Source of the DNA: Takakia lepidozioides
Lineage: Eukaryota; Streptophyta; Takakiopsida; Takakiales; Takakiaceae
DNA length: 64,000 nucleotides
Direction: 5' to 3'
Assembly: GCA_030704615.1 (NCBI GenBank)
Contig: CM060731.1
Span: forward strand, 59,624,756-59,688,755
A model generated the notes under the pieces. It saw only the letters and a program-made list of their open reading frames with translations, was not told the origin of the DNA and did no database searches. This document shows, one piece after another, positions 57,733 through 64,000 of the stretch. The first letter of the stretch is position 1, and every line of letters begins with the position of its first letter. Both the position numbers and the translations under genes were made by a program.

Positions 57733-60700
57733 CTGGACAGCAATCACAGGAGAGCAGCTAGAACTTCAGAGCCAAGCTGCGTGCTGGTCATGTCCTGGAA
57801 AGTCGAGTCAAGAATTTCCCCTCCCTCGATGTCGGCGCTGATCAATCTTTCTACCGGGGTGATGTAGGTGGGGGCCCTGGATGTCTAGATGGTTATAAAT
57901 GGGTGCTGCTCCGGTAGAGTACCAGGGGGAAACACGAAAATCCTCACTCGCAAGAGTATCGCATCTGTATCGCAGAGATTACTAGTGAGATCCACAGTGC
58001 AAAAATAAAGAGGCCAAGTCTAACGAGTGCGTAGATAGAGAAAGGGATCACAGCTCAAGAAGGTAATCACTCAAGCACCTCAGCTGAGCTAGACAAGGAC
58101 GTCGGCTGTGGGGGCTGTGCGCGATGGCAGCCTGGTTGTAATTATAAGTGAGCAACTCTGTGGAGACCCAGGCACCCAGCTCCTGCGCATGTCCGGGTCC
58201 TGAAGGTTAGTTCTCCTCAAGACATTTTATAACTTTGTAATGTTGTAAAAGCGTTAGATCTTGCACTCCAATCTAAAGATCTGAAAGTTTATTCTGAGTA
58301 TCATTCTTGTATTCTGCAATTCTCCCTAAGTTGTAATTCTTCACTGGTTTGTAGCTTCCAAGGCCATGTTGTCTACGTGTCTTTCAAATCTTGAGCGCTC
58401 CATGTGCAGCAACTGTACCTCCGCCAGTTTGGTCACCAGTTTGCCCGAGCCAGTTCAAGGTCACTAAATTATGGCCGAGTTCACTGTCACTGAGACAAGT
58501 CCAAAAGCAGTCCGTGGCAAATCTTGCACATGGGTCCAAGGATTTTACTTGACAGTCAACAACTTGCAGATTTGAGAGCTCTCTGCCATGTAGACGTGGC
58601 AATTGCAAGACCGAGGAAGTCCAGGAGATAGACAGCGAACAGCTTAATTTCCTTGGTGGGAAGCGCTTGGCGTGAGATACACAGCCCACGAACGTTTTTC
58701 GTTACAGACCCATGGTTGTTTTTTATCCATCGGTTACTGGATCTTCTTCTGGACGGCTTTTGGCCAGCAGGGGACGAAAGATGACCCTAACATTCATCGT
58801 CTGAAGCTGGAGCAACACGACAAATTTTGCAGGAGTCAACCCTCTTGGAGCTACTCACAATTCTCTTGTATATAAAGATCGATCTTATGTGTACTGCTCA
58901 ATCCGGCAGGTCACGCAATGTCAGGAGACTTTCTTTCCAGTCTATTCTCTACTAGAGATTGAATATTCTCTGACTTCACTTAATTTATCCATCTTATCCA
59001 GTTAATATCGTAATGTTTTTGTCACATCACCCTTGCATTTGCAGTTCGTTGCATCACACGGACAGAATATTACCTGAACACAGAGCTGCATGCATCCTCA
59101 CTGCAGCCTGCCTCTACACGAGTCCAAGGATAAACCTCAGATATCTGACGTCGGAACCTCATGACGTGAACGAGTAATTAGTCCAGAGATAAGACGGGTG
59201 TCCGTCGGGCCGGGCTGCACAACACGGCTCAACTCGGCTTCACTTGAGGAAGAAGACATGCACGCACCTGGGCGATTTGGTTGAAATACTCACCCAATCT
59301 TCTCAACACACAGTTGGGCCCCAGTTCCCAAGACAAATAGAGCAGCTTGGAGCCCGATCTTTCGCTTCTGAAAAATTAGACATTATATTCGTATATAGTA
59401 ATTTATTTCGTAACCGAGTTATCTTGGCACACGTCTCGATTAGACACAGCCATATCATTCATGAGAAGGAGCCTAGCAAGTTGATGGCATGCGGTTGATT
59501 TCCTCGATATATAAATCATAGATCTACTCCTATCTCTGAGGGCTCAACGAGACTTAGAACGAAGGACAGTGGTATCGGTGGCCCGTCGATTAGTCCCATG
59601 CACACGTTGACTTGAAGCAGCCCGACACAGAACCCTCGAGCATGTCTTGGCATGTTGCGCAGATTAGTGCAACTTTCTTATCTAACTTGTCCAGGCTCCT
59701 GGAGGACAACCCAACGAGGCGGCTATATATACGTTCTTAGAGAACATTCAACGTCAAGATACCCTTAGAGCAGTTCAGTTCACTGTTTAGCTGCCACAAT
59801 ACGGAGAGCTCGACCCAGTCCAACAGAAGCATTAGGCATCATTTTCGCCGTGCAGAAATCCATACAGGCCGCACACCTTGAGCTTGAAACCCCGTTCACT
59901 TTGTCTTACCCAGTCTCATTTCCCTCTGAGAAGTGTGGCATGCCTACCTAGTCAGATGATCTCTGGTGGCCTACTAGAATCTCATATATACCAACACGAA
60001 TGATGCGACCTTGGAAAAAGTAAAATATTGTTGAAGATCACTGGTGCCCTAATAACTCGGCAATTCAATTCACATGGGCAAAGAAAGAGACAAAAGAATT
60101 TGTACTTTAACTTAGCTCTGTTTGCAAGTCCCAACTTTTGACTGGGGTGCCTAAAGAGCTAGTTATCTAGAACTATTCTGGAATCTGGACAACAAAATAT
60201 GACAAACGACACTATATCTTCATTTAAGGTGTTGCACAAGTGCAAGCAGCTGATGTGAGATAGTTACTCGAGATCAGATTACTCTCAGATAGCTCTAAGT
60301 AGCACAATATTTGTATGTCACGAATCGACATCCTTCAGGTTTGAATATTGCTGATCAGTGTCCACAAATGCAGACCACGCGCAGAGAAATAAGCGTTCGA
60401 CAACATAGAATTTGCCTCTTCCTCCCTTCCGTCTCATCTTCCTGCGGTAGGAGCTCTACTCCTACAAAAGCCTAACTTGCCGTTGTAGCTTTGATTGTAC
60501 GATTATGGCTGTTGTCTCTGCCGCTTTCGGCCATCAACTGTTCCTTTCAGCCTGGCGTCTCCCATTAATCAGACTGCGGCTTGAGTTGAGCAAAGGATAT
60601 AAGGACCTCGATTACTTTTTGTCAAGCATACAGAGGTAAGAAGAAGATGGGCGGAAGAGTTGAAGAGGAAAAGCAGCCAGGGGAAAACCTATAGACGGGT

Positions 60701-62372
60701 CGTTTCTTCTTCTTTCCATTTTGAATCCGTTCCAGCTCCGAGGTAAGGCTTCCATTCTTCATTTTTCCATATACTGAGTTTGTGAGTTTGGAAATGGAAG
60801 CTGCAAGAATCCACGATTCCTCAAGGTTGCACTCGTTCACCAACAACATGTTCCAGCTTAGGATTTTAAACTGGATGTTACATTGCCCATATTTGCAAGG
60901 GGTTGAACATTAGCATCTGCAATGTCACACTTCTTCGTCTCTCTCTGCCTACAATCTGGTTCCCTGGAGGAAACTGCTTCAGTGAATTCATGAAGGTTGT
61001 GAATGAAATCAATGCCCAACAAATTTACAGGGCCTACTACTGTTCACTGCACAGCCAAGCTAGTGGCCAATGCAAGATGGAAGGAACATTTTTGAAGGAT
61101 TGACCCAATGTCATCCTCGTTATCAAGGCACAAATGGGCTGCTCAAAGTGCAGACACCTAACTTTGCAATGTCCACAAAAACCCCAAAGAGCTAATTGGG
61201 CGGTACATGTAGCAAACAACAGCATTAGAATATCCAGCCTCATGAAGTAGAAGCAGATGGAGGATGAAGAATTTTTGTGAAGTCCATGGGCCAGAGGAGG
61301 GCCCAGGGGACAGAGGGGGAAAGAGACTGCAGGCGCTGCAAGTATATTGGTACCACTTACTAGTCTAGATTTTTGGGAACTCAAGCTTTGCCACAATTTC
61401 AAGTCTCATGTCTAACAACGCATCTTGAGCCATAAGAGGAAACGCCACCATCATCGCATAATGCTTTGTGAGTCCCTTTATGCACACAACAAAGCATGGC
61501 TTGTTATGTCCCATCCACCATGTGTATATGCTACATCCACCATCAATCAATTGGACAGTTGCTTTCTCCACCACATCTAACATAAAATGAAATGAATGCT
61601 TTGAATACTTCATACTTAGGAGACTGTACTCATAAGATGTTGATTGCCCCAGCCTTGTGGCATACTTCATACTTTAGGGAGAGCAAAAGAAAGGAAAGAA
61701 TTTAGATTATAACATCCACCAAAAGAGCTTAATGCATGAAAAAGAGGTGATAGAGGCTTTACATGAAGTAATGAAATGGTATGACAACAACAAAGTAGCA
61801 GTCAAATTCTGTTGACTTGCCAAATAGTTAGTACTCAGCACCCATTAATGGCAAGGGTGGCCATGAGGGCGCATGCTAAGCCTGATTGTTACCTGAATCT
61901 GGGTTGGACATAATATTTACAGATGTGATGCCCACAACCTCACCATGCCCTGGCAAGCGTCACTGGAAGCTTGACAAGACACTGGGCTACACAAGTAACT
62001 TGCCTCTTTCCCATCCCACAGTGGGAAAATCCACTATACTGTGTGGGGAGTTTATATTTTACTCAATCATGTTGGGATTGCTGATGGCTTTGATGGTAAT
62101 GTACATTAGGCTGGCATACACCCTTGATATGAAGGAGCCTGTGTATTGCCATCATCCTTCAGAGAATATCCAGCATGGTTAGCATCCAGCAGATGGCCCA
62201 GTGGTTCAGGGACAAGGTCGCCTTACAAACGGTCATGGGTCCAAAGCCACATAGGTGTATGTTTGACGTCTCCCACCGATCATCTAATGTGTGGCCCTTA
62301 AAAGGTGTCCACCTTCCCCCCTTTCGGGGTGTCACTCAAAGTGACACCATAATTTACACTTACTTCGCTGAG
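57733..62372. other. Intergenic or 5' region between the two kinase genes
   Basis: About 4.6 kb without a gene I can identify. Minus-strand frames at 58689-58384, 60849-60622 (SWILAASISKLTNSVYGKMK) and 61670-61365 (VVEKATVQLIDGGCSIYTWW) look non-random but are unrecognised. The first could be the 5' part of kinase 1. The others may be old insertions. Confidence 0.35.
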
Positions 62373-64000
62373 TCAACTTTCCAGCATGGACTCATATGAC
62401 AGTTTAGTTTCCTTACCCTCACTTGAATCCTTGCTGGACTCAACATAGGAAAGACGACTGAAAGAGGGGCTTCTCTCACCAAGACTTGTCTTCGATTTGA
62501 TCCCTTTGACAGCCTTTTGTCTCCGGTTCATGTTCCTCGGAATCACAGATTGTGACAGCTGAGACCGAGTTCCAGGGTCACTGAAAGAATTTTGGGGACC
62601 AGACCGTGATGTTGACCTGGATGACTCTGTTGGTATATATTCAGATGTAGCCGCAAAGACAAGTTCCAGATCTGGTGTAGACTTTCTAGAAACCATACGT
62701 GGGGCTTCCTCATCCTGTGATGGATCCAAAATGCGTAGCACCTGTGCACCCCAATACATTGCTTTGCTTCCCAATTAACAGCGGATGCAAGAAATGTATA
62801 TAACTACGCCACATGACCTACACACAACTCCCTCCTAATGCTGCAACACTGATTGATAGCTGATTTTCACAAGTAGGAAGGCCCCCTCCAGTCACAATGG
62901 CATGTCCCTGTCCTATTTAAGTTTCTTTCCTTGTGCCTCTTAGCTGTTCAAATTCTCTGGCCAGCACTTACAGCACGCCACTCAGATGGCCTAACCTCTT
63001 TTGACCATTCAGCACATCATCTATGCAGTTGAAATGCTTCCTCAGTATCTTGAGGTGCACTGGAGGGAGAGGGAAAGAGTCTCTCAACTATAGGGCAAAC
63101 ATTTGGCCAGGTTTGAAGATTGGTCCCTTTATAACTTGAAAATCAAGACGATAAATCACAAAAAAGGACCAAGTCACTGGAGCAAACAGTGCTTTCGTGA
63201 AGTTAATGCAAGAGAAGTATAAACACTGTCCGACCTGAGTCATGCGTGGCCGCAAGGTGGGATCCTTTCTGATGCATTGATTTGCGGCATGCATCATGCA
63301 GTGCATTTCATACATGTCAAAGTTTATCAGGCGGGGGTCCACCAGGTCCTCGTCTTTATGATCCAACAGCGGTCGTGCCTGCAAAATCTCACCCAGCATA
63401 TTGGAACTCTCAGAACACATCAACAGGAAAACTGCGTGCATGAACTGGATTGGACTATGATGTATGAATACTGAAAAAAGAGGACACCAAAGGAGCTTTG
63501 GTCACCAATGCATTGGCCATTACAGCCAGACCCTGAAGAGGACATGCATAGAGGACAGCAATTTAAATCATTTTATTGATTCACAGCAGGGGATTCATGC
63601 TGGAACGGTTAGACACATTCTTTCCTGCAAGGCACTTCTTATTGCCTGCACAGGAAATAAAAGAGGATCCTCGAGGGAGAAATGCTGAACATGCTCGCCA
63701 GCCATCCCACCATGACCAGAAAAATCTACAAGTTTAAAAGGAAAGAATTTGTGTTCCATTGCAGGAAATCAGTAGCTCCACTTAGTTGCTCCCCTTAATT
63801 GTTTGAGAGCTGTGACATTTTGCAGGTCCTATGCTTCATCATACACTACAAAGAGTTTCTAAACCAACACCCCATGCAATGAGCGGTTGGATGACAAAGC
63901 ACAACACAGCAACAAGATACAAAATGAACGAGAATGTCGAAGTCTGACCCATTCTGTCAGGCAGAGTTCTCCCCTGGCACGGGAATGGTCGATTGCTTTA
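62373..64000 (-). CDS. Second receptor-like kinase paralogue, 3' part, continues past the window
   Basis: Three exons are visible: 64000-63949 (cut by the edge; KAIDHSRARGELCLTEW), 63378-63235 (ARPLLDHKDEDLVDPRLI..CIRKDPTLRPRMTQ) and 62741-62373 (VLRILDPSQDEEAPRMVSRK and a Ser/Arg-rich tail ending SYESMLES). Exon borders fall at the same codons as in kinase 1 (..EW / ARPLL.. / VLRILD..), so the two are tandem paralogues in the same orientation. The catalytic region lies outside the window, so activity cannot be judged. The tails of the two proteins differ except for SYE(N/S)ML, which both share. Confidence 0.8.

Noticed and set aside
58384-58689. First exon of kinase 1
   Set aside because: Position and strand fit, but no convincing USP-domain or signal motif and no phase-matched splice sites were found, so it is kept only as a candidate.
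61037-61670. Gene between the two kinases
   Set aside because: Frames on the minus strand are protein-like, but nothing is recognised, stops intervene and no splice structure is evident.

Overview
This window reads as nuclear DNA of a land plant. Genes are split by GT-AG introns of about 100-1000 bp, the single-copy genes belong to plant families, and about half of the sequence is transposon-derived. A piggyBac-type element, a DUF7869-type element and large CACTA/MULE nests suggest a seedless plant (bryophyte, lycophyte or fern) rather than an angiosperm. That placement is an inference from repeat content, not a measurement.

Left part (about 1-33 kb) is a transposon graveyard. In order it holds: a broken DUF7869-type transposase-like gene (1.2-4.5 kb); a two-exon RPA-like OB-fold gene on the minus strand (6.8-7.6 kb); tRNA-derived SINEs (7.9-8.7 kb); the 3' part of a LINE (9.4-10.6 kb); a dUTPase-like exon split by a 1203-bp CACTA element (11.8-13.2 kb) and followed by an FCP1/NIF phosphatase-like pseudogene (13.2-14.3 kb); and a MULE transposase whose two halves lie at 14.9-16.4 and 29.7-30.7 kb. 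The halves are separated by a 13.3-kb CACTA element with a 3-bp AGA target duplication. That CACTA element carries a decayed TNP2 gene on the minus strand and, on the plus strand, a TnpA-like gene with an FCP1-like phosphatase domain spliced into it. A minisatellite of about 61-bp units follows at 31.4-32.6 kb.

Right part (about 34-64 kb) is genic. An AAGAB/p34 (adaptin-binding) gene lies on the minus strand (33.9-38.4 kb, five exons). An LTR remnant, a 118-bp tandem array and a complete-ended piggyBac element (42.56-46.54 kb, TTAA target duplications) come next, followed by a displaced 25S rRNA fragment (46.6-46.9 kb). Then comes a complete 14-exon nucleoporin ALADIN gene (47.55-52.94 kb, plus strand). 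Two paralogous receptor-like kinase genes of the 'inactive protein kinase' type follow in tandem on the minus strand (53.9-57.7 kb, and 62.4 kb to beyond the right edge).

The host genes do not form one pathway: ALADIN acts at the nuclear pore, AAGAB assists clathrin-adaptor assembly, and the kinases are membrane or cytoplasmic signalling proteins. The interest is in the mobile fraction. Two element insertions can be undone on paper with intact reading frame, and a phosphatase-fold domain sits inside a CACTA transposon gene. The exon models were made by eye from splice-site consensus, phase arithmetic and remembered family motifs.
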